Source: Sphingomonas lacusdianchii
GTDB taxonomy: Bacteria; Pseudomonadota; Alphaproteobacteria; Sphingomonadales; Sphingomonadaceae
DNA length: 64,000 nt
Reading direction: 5' to 3'
Assembly: GCF_022664395.1 (NCBI RefSeq)
Contig: NZ_JAKRET010000002.1
Location: 186,001-250,000 of the forward strand
Positions 30,316 to 41,536 of this stretch are shown one piece after another (position 1 is the stretch's first letter; every line of letters begins with the position of its first letter). A program made the position numbers and the translations under genes. Below the pieces are notes generated by a model. It saw only the letters and a program-made list of their open reading frames with translations, did no database searches and was not told the origin of the DNA.

Positions 30316-31118
30316 GCCGGCAGGTCGACCGAGATGCGCCGCCACCGCGCCTCGACGAAGCTGTAGATGCCGAACGCGACGAAGCCGAGGCCGGTAGCGG
30401 CCAGCAGAAACTGTCCGCCGGTCTGCCGCTGCAGCGTCGCCAGCGCATGCGCCATGCCCCCGGCTTCATCGGCATCCGCCGCCCATGCCGCGCTGACGAA
30501 GAACAGCGCGATCAGCGCGAACACCAGCGCGCGTGCGCCGTATCCCACCCGACCGATGGTACAGACGTGATCGGGCACCGGCGTACCGCGCGACAGGTCG
30601 CGGGCGAAGCTGCAATCCCATGCCTTCTTCGCCTGTTGCAACGCCGCGCCGATCAGCCCGGCGGCAATCAGCGCCACCAGCATCCGGCCCATCGGCTGGT
30701 CCAGCAGCCACGCGGTCCAGTCGCGCGTGCTCTCCTCGCCGCCGACCCGGCCGCCGGCCTCGCGTGCATGGACCGCCAATTTCGCCGCCGTCCATGCAAG
30801 GATCACGTGCGCGATGCCGCTGATCGCGTGGCCGGCGCGCTTGAACGCGCCCTTGGCGGTCGTTCCCTGCGCCTCGGGGTCGGTGATCGCCTCGGCCAGC
30901 CGCCACAGCGCATAGCCGGCAAGGCCCGCCGCCATCACCGCCAATATCCATTCGCCTAACGGTTCGTCGGCAAGGCTGGCGATCGCCCCCTGATTGTCGC
31001 CGACCTTGCCCCCGCGCAGCGCCGCATCGATCGCGAACCAGCCGACGAGGCAATAGACGATGCCGCGTGCCGCAAAGCCGAGCCGGGCGAGGAGGGTAGC
31101 GCCGGAGCGGGTGGTCAT
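30312..31118 (-). CDS. DUF1206 membrane protein
   Basis: A 268-residue inner-membrane protein with three repeated units of two helices: FAARGIVYCLVGWFAIDAAL, RAGHAISGIAHVILAWTAAK and RVGYGARALVFALIALFFVS begin each unit. This internal triplication is typical of DUF1206 proteins, whose function is not known. The ATG at 31118 (MTTRSGATLLARLGF) is chosen because helix homology starts there; a longer open frame upstream overlaps the divergent TonB-domain gene. It is the first gene of the operon ending in uvrA. Confidence 0.85.
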   Translation of the reverse strand: MTTRSGATLLARLGFAARGIVYCLVGWFAIDAALRGGKVGDNQGAIASLADEPLGEWILAVMAAGLAGYALWRLAEAITDPEAQGTTAKGAFKRAGHAISGIAHVILAWTAAKLAVHAREAGGRVGGEESTRDWTAWLLDQPMGRMLVALIAAGLIGAALQQAKKAWDCSFARDLSRGTPVPDHVCTIGRVGYGARALVFALIALFFVSAAWAADADEAGGMAHALATLQRQTGGQFLLAATGLGFVAFGIYSFVEARWRRISVDLPA

Positions 31119-31247
31119 CGCACGCAAGCCTTTCAAATCGTTTCGCGCGGCCAACCATTTGCGGAGGGCTGCGGTTCCGAACGCACCGACGCTTGCGGTT
31201 CGATGGGGACGCTGGCAGCCTTGCGATGGGGAATGGGGGAGGATGCG

Positions 31248-32069
31248 ATGCGACTGTTGCTGTCGGCTGCGTTGTTGATCGGACAGGGGGGCGTGGCCAC
31301 GCCGCCGCCGCTTTTGGCTCCAGCCAGCCGTTGGACGGTCGAATATGCCGAGAAAATGTGCGTCGTCGCTCGTGGCTATGGCGATCCGGCGCATCCGATC
31401 TTCGTCGCCTTCAAACCCACTCCCTTCGGCGAATTCATGCAGGCGGTGGTTCTCGGTAATCGTGCGCAACTCGGCAAGGAAGGGTGGTTCGATCTGACGT
31501 TGGAGGCGCCCGGACGCGCCTTCGACAAGAAGCAGAGCGGAACCCGACTCTATTTTCCGGAAGGCGACAGGGCAGTACTGACCTTCTACATCAGCCGCGC
31601 CGAATTCGAAGGACTGGTCGATGCGCCGACCTTCACCGTGCGTCCGAAGAACGGACCGGTCATCTCCGTCGCGCTGGCGATGACCAAGGCGCTGCTTCCG
31701 GCGTTGAAGAAATGCGAAGTCGATCTGATGCAGCGGTTCGGCTACGATCCCGAAAAGGTCGCCGCGGTCGTGACCCGCGCGGAAGGCGAGCGTCCGGGCG
31801 AATGGATCAATCAGGACGATTATCCGGCGTCTTCGCTCTCGAAGGGTGAGCAGGGGGTGGTGGTCATCGCATGGACCATTGCTGCCAATGCTCGCGTGAC
31901 CGATTGCAAGGTGATCCAATCCTCTGGATCGAACGATCTCGACAAGGCCGCCTGCGATGCCATTCTCCGCCGTGGCCGCTACCTTCGCCCGGCACTTGAT
32001 GCTGCGGGCAAACCGGTGGAATCCTATTCGACCCGCCGCGTAATGTGGCAGTTGCCACGGCGCGGATAG
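31248..32069 (+). CDS. Exported protein with TonB C-terminal-type domain
   Basis: A 273-residue protein with signal sequence MRLLLSAALLIGQGGVATPP. The C-terminal 80 residues (GVVVIAWTIAANARVTDCKV, then SGSNDLDKAACDAILRRGRY) resemble the TonB C-terminal domain, but there is no N-terminal anchor helix with a proline-rich spacer, so it is not a classical energy transducer. Four cysteines suggest disulfides. GGAGG lies 6 bases before the chosen ATG. It converges on the metalloprotein gene below, with 3 bases between the stops. Confidence 0.75.
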   Translation: MRLLLSAALLIGQGGVATPPPLLAPASRWTVEYAEKMCVVARGYGDPAHPIFVAFKPTPFGEFMQAVVLGNRAQLGKEGWFDLTLEAPGRAFDKKQSGTRLYFPEGDRAVLTFYISRAEFEGLVDAPTFTVRPKNGPVISVALAMTKALLPALKKCEVDLMQRFGYDPEKVAAVVTRAEGERPGEWINQDDYPASSLSKGEQGVVVIAWTIAANARVTDCKVIQSSGSNDLDKAACDAILRRGRYLRPALDAAGKPVESYSTRRVMWQLPRRG

Positions 32070-32072
32070 CCG

Positions 32073-32531
32073 TCACCGCCCAAACGGCAACAACGCCTCG
32101 TAAACCTCGAGCGGCGGCTTGTCCTTCACCGCCACCCCCTGTCGCAACAGAAAGGCATGGCGGACGATCTCCGCCTGCTGCTCGATGCCATACGCCTCGA
32201 ACGGCTTGCCCGGAACGATCGCATAGCGATAGGTACACAACGGATGCCGCATCAGCGGCAGCCAGTATCGCCCGCGATGCTGCGTCTGATGGACATGCAT
32301 CATCTCGTGCAGGAACAACGCCGCCAGGTCGCGCCCTGCGCTCGCGAAATCGTCGCGGTAGAGCGTGCCGCCCGGGTGGAAATGGATGCAGCCGGTCGGC
32401 GCCATCGCCACCTGTTTCGGCTGGAAGAACGCCCATTTCGCATTCGCCACCCGCGCCCGGCCATAATCTATATCGTCGCCGAACATCGTCCGGGCAAGCT
32501 CAACCTCGGCGGGGGTGAGGGGGCGTTTCAT
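32073..32531 (-). CDS. HExxH protein of the 'Vgr-related' type
   Basis: A 152-residue protein with the zinc-peptidase motif HEMMHVHQTQ (LFLHEMMHVHQTQHRG, about 93-108) preceded by APTGCIHFHPGGTLY. Similar proteins in sphingomonads are annotated as Vgr-related, but no type VI secretion gene is nearby and peptidase activity is not shown. No signal peptide. A minimal gluzincin-like fold would need a third ligand downstream, for example the glutamate in GIEQQAEIV. Single gene. Confidence 0.72.
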   Translation of the reverse strand: MKRPLTPAEVELARTMFGDDIDYGRARVANAKWAFFQPKQVAMAPTGCIHFHPGGTLYRDDFASAGRDLAALFLHEMMHVHQTQHRGRYWLPLMRHPLCTYRYAIVPGKPFEAYGIEQQAEIVRHAFLLRQGVAVKDKPPLEVYEALLPFGR

Positions 32532-32587
32532 CGCCGACAGATGGGACCGGCCCCCGCGCCGGTAAAGGACGCGGGGGCCGGCAATCG

Positions 32588-33301
32588 TCAGAAGCGATAA
32601 CCGATCGCGAACTGGAAGATCGGATAGACCTTCACCTTGTCGACATCCTTCTGGAGCGACAGCCGCTCGGCCTCCAGATCAGCGCGGAAGGTCGCGTCGT
32701 TGCGCGCGGTGCCGGTCGACGTCAGTGGATCGATCTTGAACGACCCCTGGAACAGCACGCCGCTCTCCACGCCGACCATGAAGCCGCGACGGTTCTTGCC
32801 CGACCAGCCGAACGTCAGCGCCGGCGAGAATTTCTTCGGCGCGGCACTGGTGCTCAGCGTACCAACCTCCTGCGGTGAATATTCATTGCCGTTGATCTCG
32901 ACATCGACATTGGGCGTGGCGGCTAGGCCGATTTCGTTATTGTTGATCCGCGCGCCGCCCGACAGGCGGAAATTCCCGCCAAAGGGATAGACGTCGACCA
33001 TCGCACCGAACGAATTCAGCTTGATCTTGCCGTCGAAGCTGACGTCCTCCGGCTCGAACGATGCGCTGACGTTCAGGAAGTTCGCCCCGCCGCGAATGCC
33101 GACATGGTCCGACAGGCGCCAGCCGATCTCTGGCCCGATGCCGAGCGACCCTGCGGCAACCGCCGCCGAAAAGGTCGAACCCGGATCTTCGTCCGTCGAC
33201 GACATGGTCGGTTCGACGGGGCCGGCGGGCGTGGTCTGTGCCGCGGCGGGCAGGACGAACAGGCAGGTTCCGGCAATCGCGCCGGTCAGAAGCTTACGCA
33301 T
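32588..33301 (-). CDS. Outer-membrane beta-barrel protein, unknown function
   Basis: A 237-residue exported protein with signal peptide MRKLLTGAIAGTCLFVLPAAAQ. The mature part alternates polar and hydrophobic residues with glycines (VAAGSLGIGPEIGWRLSDHV, GGNFRLSGGARINNNEIG) and ends with an aromatic residue, FAIGYRF, the usual sorting signal of outer-membrane barrels. It resembles OmpA-like small barrels without a peptidoglycan domain. It is divergent from the LuxR-type gene, with about 180 bases between. Confidence 0.72.
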   Translation of the reverse strand: MRKLLTGAIAGTCLFVLPAAAQTTPAGPVEPTMSSTDEDPGSTFSAAVAAGSLGIGPEIGWRLSDHVGIRGGANFLNVSASFEPEDVSFDGKIKLNSFGAMVDVYPFGGNFRLSGGARINNNEIGLAATPNVDVEINGNEYSPQEVGTLSTSAAPKKFSPALTFGWSGKNRRGFMVGVESGVLFQGSFKIDPLTSTGTARNDATFRADLEAERLSLQKDVDKVKVYPIFQFAIGYRF

Positions 33302-33483
33302 GATTCCCCAAAGCTATGGTCCGGTGCGGCGCCGGCCTCCCCGACCGTCGCCGGGCTGCCTCATCCGATGAAACGGACGGCGGCGGCATCCCACAAATAA
33401 GGTATACCAGCGGCGGTCGCTGAATTGTACCATTGCAGGGCTAGGAGCGGCGACAGGTCGGCACAGTGGCAGGGGGCGGTGCG

Positions 33484-34584
33484 ATGGATGTGACCGGTAT
33501 CGTTGACCAGTTTCGGCGAGCGGCGTTCGGGATGGACGACTGGCAGGATGGGTTGCGATCCGTCGCCACGGCGACCGGAGCGCAGGTCGTACATCTCTCC
33601 GGTCTCGACCCGACCGGCGCGCCGATGGTGAACCTGATCCACGGGGTGACGCTCGACATGCTCGACCTCTTCGTCCGGCATGGCGGTTTCGATCCGCGAA
33701 GGAACCCGCGGGCCGGCGTCGGGGGAAAATGGCCCTCGCTGCGAACGGTTGTCGACGAGGATATCGTGACCGAACGCGACCGGGATGTGCTGCCGATCTA
33801 TAGCGACCTGTTCGTACCTGCGGGGGCCGGCCGTGCCGCAATGAACCGGCTCGACATTCCGCAAATCCGAGGATTGCTGGCGGTCATGCGTCCCCGTTCC
33901 TATGCGGATGGGGGATGCATGGAGAGGCGACTGCTCGAAGCGATCACGCCTGCCATTTCCGAAATCGTGATGCAGGCGATGCAGCTCGGCGGGCAACAGG
34001 ACCAGATGATCCGGTCGACGGCCGAGGCGCTGGAGCGGTCGGTGCTGCTGCTCGACAGGACGCGACGCATCGTGCTGATGTCGCAATCGATCGAGCATTG
34101 GTTCGAACAGGGCGGTCCGCTGACCGTGCGGGGCGGGGAGGTGCTTGCGCGCGACCCCGCCAGCGAAGCCGCGCTGGCAACGGCGATCGCCAGCGCCCGC
34201 GATCCCGCCCGATCGCTTCGCCCGGGTCGAAAGGTCGTGTTGCGGATGGCGGCGCCGCATCTCGCCGGCGGGGTCGAAAGGCTGATCGTAACGGTCAGCG
34301 CGGTACCGCAACGTCCGTCCGGGCCGCTCGGGCGGGCGCAGGTAATGATCTCGGGCAAGCGGGTCGCGGAGCCCTCGGCGGATGTCTATGCCGAACTGTT
34401 CGACCTTACCCGCGCGGAGGCGCATATCGCGGTTCTGCTGGCGCAGGGGCATAAACTCGCCGCCATCGCCGCGCTGCGCGGTTGCAGCGTGCTGACCGTT
34501 CGGACCCAGTTGCGGACGATCTTCGAAAAAACCGATACCAACAGCCAGAGCGCGCTCGTCACCCGGCTACATGCCGTCGACTGA
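33484..34584 (+). CDS. LuxR-type helix-turn-helix regulator with sensor-like N-terminus
   Basis: A 366-residue regulator. The C-terminal 65 residues hold a LuxR HTH: FDLTRAEAHIAVLLAQGHKL, AAIAALRGCSVLTVRTQLRT and IFEKTDTNSQSALVTRL. The middle region (LDRTRRIVLMSQSIEHWFEQ) is PAS-like. The N-terminal 150 residues have no recognised ligand domain. ATG at 33484 follows cagggggcgg; a GTG at 33466 is an alternative. It probably controls transcription in response to an unknown signal; the divergent barrel gene is a possible target. Confidence 0.82.
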   Translation: MDVTGIVDQFRRAAFGMDDWQDGLRSVATATGAQVVHLSGLDPTGAPMVNLIHGVTLDMLDLFVRHGGFDPRRNPRAGVGGKWPSLRTVVDEDIVTERDRDVLPIYSDLFVPAGAGRAAMNRLDIPQIRGLLAVMRPRSYADGGCMERRLLEAITPAISEIVMQAMQLGGQQDQMIRSTAEALERSVLLLDRTRRIVLMSQSIEHWFEQGGPLTVRGGEVLARDPASEAALATAIASARDPARSLRPGRKVVLRMAAPHLAGGVERLIVTVSAVPQRPSGPLGRAQVMISGKRVAEPSADVYAELFDLTRAEAHIAVLLAQGHKLAAIAALRGCSVLTVRTQLRTIFEKTDTNSQSALVTRLHAVD

Positions 34585-34599
34585 CGTTCGGCGGTCCGC

Positions 34600-35028
34600 T
34601 CAGGGCGCCGGATCGCCCGCCGCCGCCAGCTTCGCCTCGACAGTCACCTTCGCCCCGTCCTCGAATGCGAAGGTCATCGGGATGGTGCCGCCCGCGCGCA
34701 GGTCGGGCGACAGGCCGAACAGCATGATATGCTTGCCGCCCGGGTCGAAGCCGACGGTCCCCTTGACCCTCACCCTGTCGAGTGGCTGCATCGCCATCAT
34801 GCCGCCATGGCCGGCCATGCTCTCATGCAGTTCGGCACGCTCGGCCGCCGGGCTGCTCACGCCGACCAGCATCCGATCCGAAGACCCGTCGCCCCGCACC
34901 GTGGCATAGCCCGCCGCCGGCCGTCCGGGCACCGCGGGCAGGCGCACCCATGCATCTTCAACGCCCGGCCCCTGCTGGCATCCGGCCAGCGCCACTGCCG
35001 CCATCAACGCCGCCCATCGTGTCTTCAC
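34600..35028 (-). CDS. Periplasmic copper chaperone PCu(A)C, lipoprotein
   Basis: A 142-residue protein with lipobox LAGC (Cys16 or so, MAAVALAGCQQ) and the PCu(A)C copper site: histidine and methionine of LHESMAGHGGMMAMQPLDRV and the later HIMLFGL, in the H-M...H-x-M arrangement. It delivers Cu(I) to the CuA centre of cytochrome c oxidase in the periplasm. GTG at 35028 has AGGAG 7 bases upstream. It converges on the LuxR-type gene and its start is back to back with the dnaK promoter region. Confidence 0.88.
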   Translation of the reverse strand: MKTRWAALMAAVALAGCQQGPGVEDAWVRLPAVPGRPAAGYATVRGDGSSDRMLVGVSSPAAERAELHESMAGHGGMMAMQPLDRVRVKGTVGFDPGGKHIMLFGLSPDLRAGGTIPMTFAFEDGAKVTVEAKLAAAGDPAP

Positions 35029-35072
35029 GCCCACGCTCCTGTGCCGATACGGTTCCCTATGCCGCGCATAAT

Positions 35073-35100
35073 CTTGCGGCAAGCCGAACCCTGCCTATAT
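35073..35100 (+). promoter_or_regulatory. RpoH (sigma-32)-type promoter of dnaK
   Basis: CTTG at 35073-35076 and CCTATAT at 35094-35100 are separated by exactly 17 bases. This agrees with the alphaproteobacterial heat-shock consensus CTTG-N17-CYTATNT. It lies 82 bases upstream of the dnaK start on the same strand. A small hairpin (CGGCAC/GTGCCG, 35121-35138) follows in the leader; no CIRCE element is present. Confidence 0.8.
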
Positions 35101-35182
35101 CCGCCCTCGGAACGATCGGTCGGCACCTCCCCGTGCCGGTCGTATCAACGCTTTATTTCAACCCGGGGGCCAATGAGGGACC

Positions 35183-37093
<1,911 letters not shown>

Positions 37094-37101
37094 CCACTAC
37101 T

Positions 37102-37194
37102 CCCTCTCCCCTTCGGGGGAGAGGGCCGGGGAGAGGGGGCTTCATCGTGACTTTCCCTCTCCCAACCCTCTCCCCTGAAGGGGGGAGGGCTTTT
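37102..37194. terminator. GC-rich repeat hairpins between dnaK and dnaJ, terminator-like
   Basis: CCCTCTCCCC-ttc-GGGGGAGAGGG opens at 37102, nine bases after the dnaK stop. A second palindrome pairs GGGGGAGAGGGCCGGGGAGA... (from 37115) with CCCTCTCCCAACCCTCTCCC (from 37155). The last hairpin (CCCTCTCCCC/GGGGGGAGGG) ends in CTTTT. It is a dispersed-repeat type sequence that could reduce read-through so that dnaJ is made in lower amounts than dnaK. Confidence 0.6.
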
Positions 37195-37205
37195 GGGGTT
37201 TTCGA

Positions 37206-38330
37206 ATGACCACCGAAGTCGATTTCTACGAACTGCTCCAATGCGAGCGCACCGCCGATGCGCAGACGATCAAGTCCGCCTATCGCAAGCTCGCGATCAA
37301 ATATCACCCGGACAAGAATGCCGGCTGCAAGGATTCCGAGGCGAAGTTCAAGGCGATCAACGAAGCCTATGACTGCCTGAAGGATCCGCAGAAGCGCGCG
37401 GCATATGACCGCTACGGCCATGCCGCCTTCCGCCAGGGCGCGGGCGGCGCCGGCGGCGGCGCGCAGGATTTCAACGGCTTTTCCGATATCTTCGAAAGCG
37501 TCTTCGGCGAATTCATGGGCGGCGGGCGGCAGGGAGGTCGTTCCGGCCCCCGGCGCGGCGCCGATCTGCGCTACGACATGGAAGTCACGCTCGAAGAGGC
37601 GTTCCACGGCAAGAGCACGCAGATCACCGTCGATGTCTCGACCAGCTGCGGCCCGTGCGGCGGCAGCGGCGCGTCGCCGGGCACCAAGGCGCGGACGTGT
37701 CAGACCTGTGCCGGCCATGGCAAGGTACGCGCCCAACAGGGCTTCTTCGTCGTCGAACGCGCCTGTCCGACCTGCCACGGCGCCGGACAGGTGATCGCGG
37801 ACCCATGCCCGGTCTGTCATGGCGAGGGCCGGGTCGAACAGACCAAGACGCTGGAGGTCAACGTCCCCCCCGGTGTCGACGAAGGCACGCGCATCCGCCT
37901 GTCGGGCGAGGGCGAGGCGGGCGCGCGGGGTGCGCCAGCCGGCGACCTCTACATCTTCCTCCACGTCAAACGTCATCCGCTGTTCGAACGCGAAGGGACC
38001 GCGCTCCACGCGCGCGCGCCGATCAGCTTCACGACGGCGGCGCTGGGCGGGATGATCGAGATTCCCGGGCTCGACGGGCAGAAGCACAGCATCCGCATCC
38101 CGGCCGGCATCCAGTCGGGCAAGGAACTGCGCCAGCGTGGCGCCGGCATGCCCGTGCTGCAGGGGCGCGGCCATGGCGACATGGTCATCCATATCGAGGT
38201 GGAGACCCCGACCCGCCTGTCTGCCCGGCAGAAGGAATTGCTCGAAGCGTTCCGCGAAACCGAGACCGGCGACGAATGCCCCGAATCGAGCGGCTTTTTC
38301 AGCCGCCTGAAGACCGCGCTCGGTGGCTGA
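37206..38330 (+). CDS. dnaJ: Co-chaperone DnaJ (Hsp40, type I)
   Basis: A 374-residue type I J-protein. The J domain has YHPDKNAGC with the HPD triad that triggers DnaK ATPase. A Gly-rich linker ([15 protein letters not shown]) follows, then four CxxCxGxG zinc repeats ([32 protein letters not shown]) and the C-terminal substrate domain. The stop overlaps the next gene by 8 bases. It follows dnaK, the usual order. Confidence 0.97.
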   Translation: MTTEVDFYELLQCERTADAQTIKSAYRKLAIKYHPDKNAGCKDSEAKFKAINEAYDCLKDPQKRAAYDRYGHAAFRQGAGGAGGGAQDFNGFSDIFESVFGEFMGGGRQGGRSGPRRGADLRYDMEVTLEEAFHGKSTQITVDVSTSCGPCGGSGASPGTKARTCQTCAGHGKVRAQQGFFVVERACPTCHGAGQVIADPCPVCHGEGRVEQTKTLEVNVPPGVDEGTRIRLSGEGEAGARGAPAGDLYIFLHVKRHPLFEREGTALHARAPISFTTAALGGMIEIPGLDGQKHSIRIPAGIQSGKELRQRGAGMPVLQGRGHGDMVIHIEVETPTRLSARQKELLEAFRETETGDECPESSGFFSRLKTALGG

Positions 38331-38817
38331 TTGGCGTCCGGCGGTGGCGAGCGACGCCACCGCCATCGCCGCACTCGCCCGCGCCGAACTGGGCGACTAT
38401 GGCGAGGCGGCCGACCTCTACGCCGAACGCATCGCGCTTGCTCCCGCAGGTTGCTGGGTGCTGGTCGACGAAGCCGACACGATCCTCGGTCACTGCATCA
38501 GCCACCCGTGGCGGCGGCGTGCGCCTCCGGCGATGCACAAGCTTCTCGGCACACTCCCGTCGCGACCCGACTGCTGGTACCTTCACGACGTCGTCGTCGC
38601 CCCGCCAGCGCGCGGTACGAAGGCGGTCGAACGCCTGCTCCCGATCCTGAACGCCGTCGCCGTCTCGCGAGCGATCCCCACGCTCGCGCTCATCGCGGTT
38701 GGCGGTGCCGATCGTTATTGGTCGCGACAGGGCTTCGTTGCCACGAACGGCGGTGCCGAAGGGTTCGGCGCAGATGCGGTCTATATGGAACGGGCCGGCA
38801 ATTCAAAAGAACCGTAA
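38323..38817 (+). CDS. GNAT-family N-acetyltransferase
   Basis: A 164-residue acetyltransferase fold: [20 protein letters not shown] is the acetyl-CoA-binding motif A (with R-G-T-K in place of the usual QGKG), and [11 protein letters not shown] is motif B. GTG start 38323 lies within the end of dnaJ, giving an 8-base overlap and coupling. The substrate is unknown. The loop is a little degenerate, so activity is likely but not certain. Confidence 0.8.
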   Translation: MADWRPAVASDATAIAALARAELGDYGEAADLYAERIALAPAGCWVLVDEADTILGHCISHPWRRRAPPAMHKLLGTLPSRPDCWYLHDVVVAPPARGTKAVERLLPILNAVAVSRAIPTLALIAVGGADRYWSRQGFVATNGGAEGFGADAVYMERAGNSKEP

Positions 38818-38888
38818 CGGATAGACCATCTCGTTGCCGCTTGATCTTCGCCCAGTTCCCTCCACTATCGAAGACGGGGGGAATCATC

Positions 38889-39890
38889 ATGAATGAATTG
38901 AGCGTTGCGGCTATTCGAGGTCGCTCCCGTGGCGCTTTGGCGCTTGATCGCGTCGAGCGCCTTTATCTTACGTTACTGCGGGGTGCGGTTCTCGTCGTAG
39001 CAACGATAATCTTGATTTGGGCGGCATGGCTCGCGGTTTCGTCGATCTACCGGATAACACGTTCGACCGACAGCGTGACGGAGCGGCCGGTTTCCGTCGG
39101 CGCGGCCGAGTTGGAGCCGGCAAAAGCTGCTGGAGCCGCCGACGTTGCGAAGGACGGCCCCGTTGTCGCCACGCCCGCCGAGCAGAAATTCTTTCAGGAT
39201 TTCGTCGGTCGCTATTACCGGCTTTACCGTACAAAATTTGAGGCGTTTCGCCGTAGCGAGGACAAGCGCCTTACGCGCGATGAATTTGACGACAATTTCG
39301 TTCAGTCGACCAAGCGAATGGAGAGCGTCGCCGGGTCTCCCGCGACCTTCAATCGTGAGCGGAATGATCTTGAAGCGCTTCTGGTGACGATGCAGACTGC
39401 CGCCGATCTTCCGGCAATCAGGTCAAAATTGAAGGAGTATCAACAGGCGCAACGCCGAACCGTCGAGCGAGAGGTGCGGCGTACCCGCACTGAAACGCGC
39501 CGCGGCTGGGATTCTTACAGCACCGATTGTTCGAACTGGTACGAGTCACCCATGGGTTGTGCAGTCAACCGTCAAGTCAGCGTGCCTTACACGCAAAAGG
39601 TTCGCACAACTGCACTTCCCGAAGGAATCGCTTCGCATACGCAAACCTTCCGCTCGATGCAGGATCGGTACTTCAGCCTTCTCGAAGAGCGGCGATCGCA
39701 GGCCGCGAGCGACGTCAATTCCGAACGGGATGCGATCTCGATCGGGAATGCCGAGGGCTGGGCTGGTCTCAGTACATTGTTATGGGCATTGGGCGGATTT
39801 CTGATCCTGATGTTCTTCTTCGTACTGATCGCGATAGAGCGTCACCAACGGACGCGCGTGACCGATCGGCAACAAGCGACGATGTCGTAA
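38889..39890 (+). CDS. Two-helix membrane protein with a periplasmic coiled domain, unknown
   Basis: A 333-residue protein. One transmembrane helix near the N-terminus (GAVLVVATIILIWAAWLAVS) and one near the C-terminus (TLLWALGGFLILMFFFVLIA) flank about 220 residues that should lie in the periplasm, rich in Arg/Glu helices (KEYQQAQRRTVEREVRRTRT) and with two nearby cysteines (DCSNWYESPMGC). No family recognised. Codon use is less GC-biased than in dnaJ or purB (more A/T third positions), suggesting recent arrival. A strong site (gacggggggaatc) precedes the ATG. Other roles such as an envelope stress sensor cannot be judged. Confidence 0.7.
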   Translation: MNELSVAAIRGRSRGALALDRVERLYLTLLRGAVLVVATIILIWAAWLAVSSIYRITRSTDSVTERPVSVGAAELEPAKAAGAADVAKDGPVVATPAEQKFFQDFVGRYYRLYRTKFEAFRRSEDKRLTRDEFDDNFVQSTKRMESVAGSPATFNRERNDLEALLVTMQTAADLPAIRSKLKEYQQAQRRTVEREVRRTRTETRRGWDSYSTDCSNWYESPMGCAVNRQVSVPYTQKVRTTALPEGIASHTQTFRSMQDRYFSLLEERRSQAASDVNSERDAISIGNAEGWAGLSTLLWALGGFLILMFFFVLIAIERHQRTRVTDRQQATMS

Positions 39891-40017
39891 GAAAGGTCTT
39901 CCCGATTACTGATCGTAATCGAACGGTTTAAACAGACGAACACCGTGGCCCCCGGGGAGCGCTCCGAATTCCCTATTGATCCCCGCCGGACCCGATGCCC
40001 GGCGAGGCGCGCTTCAA

Positions 40018-41328
40018 TCACGCCTGTCCGAACACCCGCGCGAAGATCGTGTCGACATGCTTGTAGTGATAGCCGAGGTCGAACCGGCTCTCGATCTCCT
40101 CCGCCGACAGCGCGGCGGCGACGTCCGGGTCGGCCTTGAGCAGTTCGAGCAGCGACAATGCGCCGTCCGATTCCCACACCTTCATCGCGTTGCGCTGGAC
40201 ATAGCGGTACGAATCCTCGCGGCTCACCCCCGCCTGGGTCAGCGCCAGCAGCACGCGCTGCGAATGGACGAGGCCACCCATCTTGTTGAGATTCTTCTCC
40301 ATCCGCGCCGGATAGACGACCAGCTTGTCGATCACCCCGGTCAGGCGGGCGAGCGCGAAGTCGAGCGTGATCGTCGCGTCAGGGCCGATGTACCGCTCGA
40401 CCGACGAATGGCTGATGTCGCGCTCATGCCACAGTGCGACATTCTCCAGCGCCGGGGTCACGTAACCGCGGACCATGCGGGCGAGGCCGGTCAGATTCTC
40501 GGTCAGCACCGGATTGCGCTTGTGCGGCATCGCCGACGAACCCTTCTGCCCCGGCGAGAAATATTCCTCGGCCTCCAGCACTTCGGTGCGCTGCAGATGG
40601 CGGATTTCGGTCGCCAGCCGCTCGATCGACCCGGCGATCACGCCCAGCGTCGCGAAATACATGGCGTGGCGGTCGCGCGGGATGACCTGCGTCGACACCG
40701 GCTCGACGGTCAGCCCCATCTTCTCGGCGACATGCTCCTCGACGCGCGGGTCGATGTTGGCGAAGGTGCCGACCGCACCCGAGATCGCACAGGTCGCAAC
40801 TTCCGCCCGCGCATTCTTCAGCCGGGTGCGGCAGCGATCGAACTCGGCATAGGCCTGTGCCAGCTTTAGCCCGAACGTGACCGGCTCGGCATGGATGCCA
40901 TGGCTGCGGCCGATCGTCGGGGTCAGCTTGTGTTCGCGCGCGCGCCGCTCGATCACCGCCAGCAGCTTGTCGAGATCGGCGAGCAGAATATCCGACGCGC
41001 GTGCCAGCTGCACCGCCAGACAGGTGTCGAGCACGTCCGAACTGGTCATGCCCTGGTGCAGGAAGCGTGCCTCCGGCCCGGTCCGCTCCGAGACGTGCGT
41101 CAGGAAGGCGATGACGTCATGCTTGGTCTCCGCCTCGATCGCATCGATCCGCGCGACGTCGAAATCGGCGTCGTTCATCGCCCAGATCTTCTCGGCAGCC
41201 TCGTTCGGCACCACCCCCAGCTCGGCGAGCGCGTCGGTGGCGTGCGCCTCGATCTCGAACCAGATGCGGAATCGCGACTGGGGTTCCCACAAGGCGGTCA
41301 TTTCGGGGCGGGAATAGCGCGGAATCAT
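40018..41328 (-). CDS. purB: Adenylosuccinate lyase
   Basis: A 436-residue enzyme of the fumarase/aspartase superfamily. It has the signature GSSAMPHKRNPVLTENLTGL with the catalytic flexible loop, TSSDVLDTCLAVQL, and GRSHGIHAEPVTFGLKLA carrying the catalytic histidine. It removes fumarate in two steps of purine synthesis. ATG 41328 with aaagg upstream is chosen over an ATG five codons earlier. It is a single gene. Confidence 0.96.
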   Translation of the reverse strand: MIPRYSRPEMTALWEPQSRFRIWFEIEAHATDALAELGVVPNEAAEKIWAMNDADFDVARIDAIEAETKHDVIAFLTHVSERTGPEARFLHQGMTSSDVLDTCLAVQLARASDILLADLDKLLAVIERRAREHKLTPTIGRSHGIHAEPVTFGLKLAQAYAEFDRCRTRLKNARAEVATCAISGAVGTFANIDPRVEEHVAEKMGLTVEPVSTQVIPRDRHAMYFATLGVIAGSIERLATEIRHLQRTEVLEAEEYFSPGQKGSSAMPHKRNPVLTENLTGLARMVRGYVTPALENVALWHERDISHSSVERYIGPDATITLDFALARLTGVIDKLVVYPARMEKNLNKMGGLVHSQRVLLALTQAGVSREDSYRYVQRNAMKVWESDGALSLLELLKADPDVAAALSAEEIESRFDLGYHYKHVDTIFARVFGQA

Positions 41329-41536
41329 GTGTGGGCCTTTCAAAACGGGCGAACGGTTGGCCGCGCCCTAGCAACAAGTCGGGGATGAATCGAGCCTGTC
41401 CTGCGATAGACGAGCATCGAAAGGGGCTTCAATCGACGCCGAAACGACTTAAGTAGGTTCCGTCATCGCAAAGTCGTCCGGATGATGATCCGAATGACGG
41501 GATGAACTACCGAACCAATCCGAAAGGAGAAATTCG

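Noticed and set aside
32073..32531. Type VI secretion or Rhs locus, suggested by the 'Vgr-related' type name
   Set aside because: No VgrG, Hcp, PAAR or Rhs gene is nearby; only a single small HExxH protein.
35029..35182. A CIRCE (HrcA) element before dnaK
   Set aside because: No TTAGCACTC-N9-GAGTGCTAA was found; only a short CGGCAC/GTGCCG hairpin, while an RpoH-type promoter is present.
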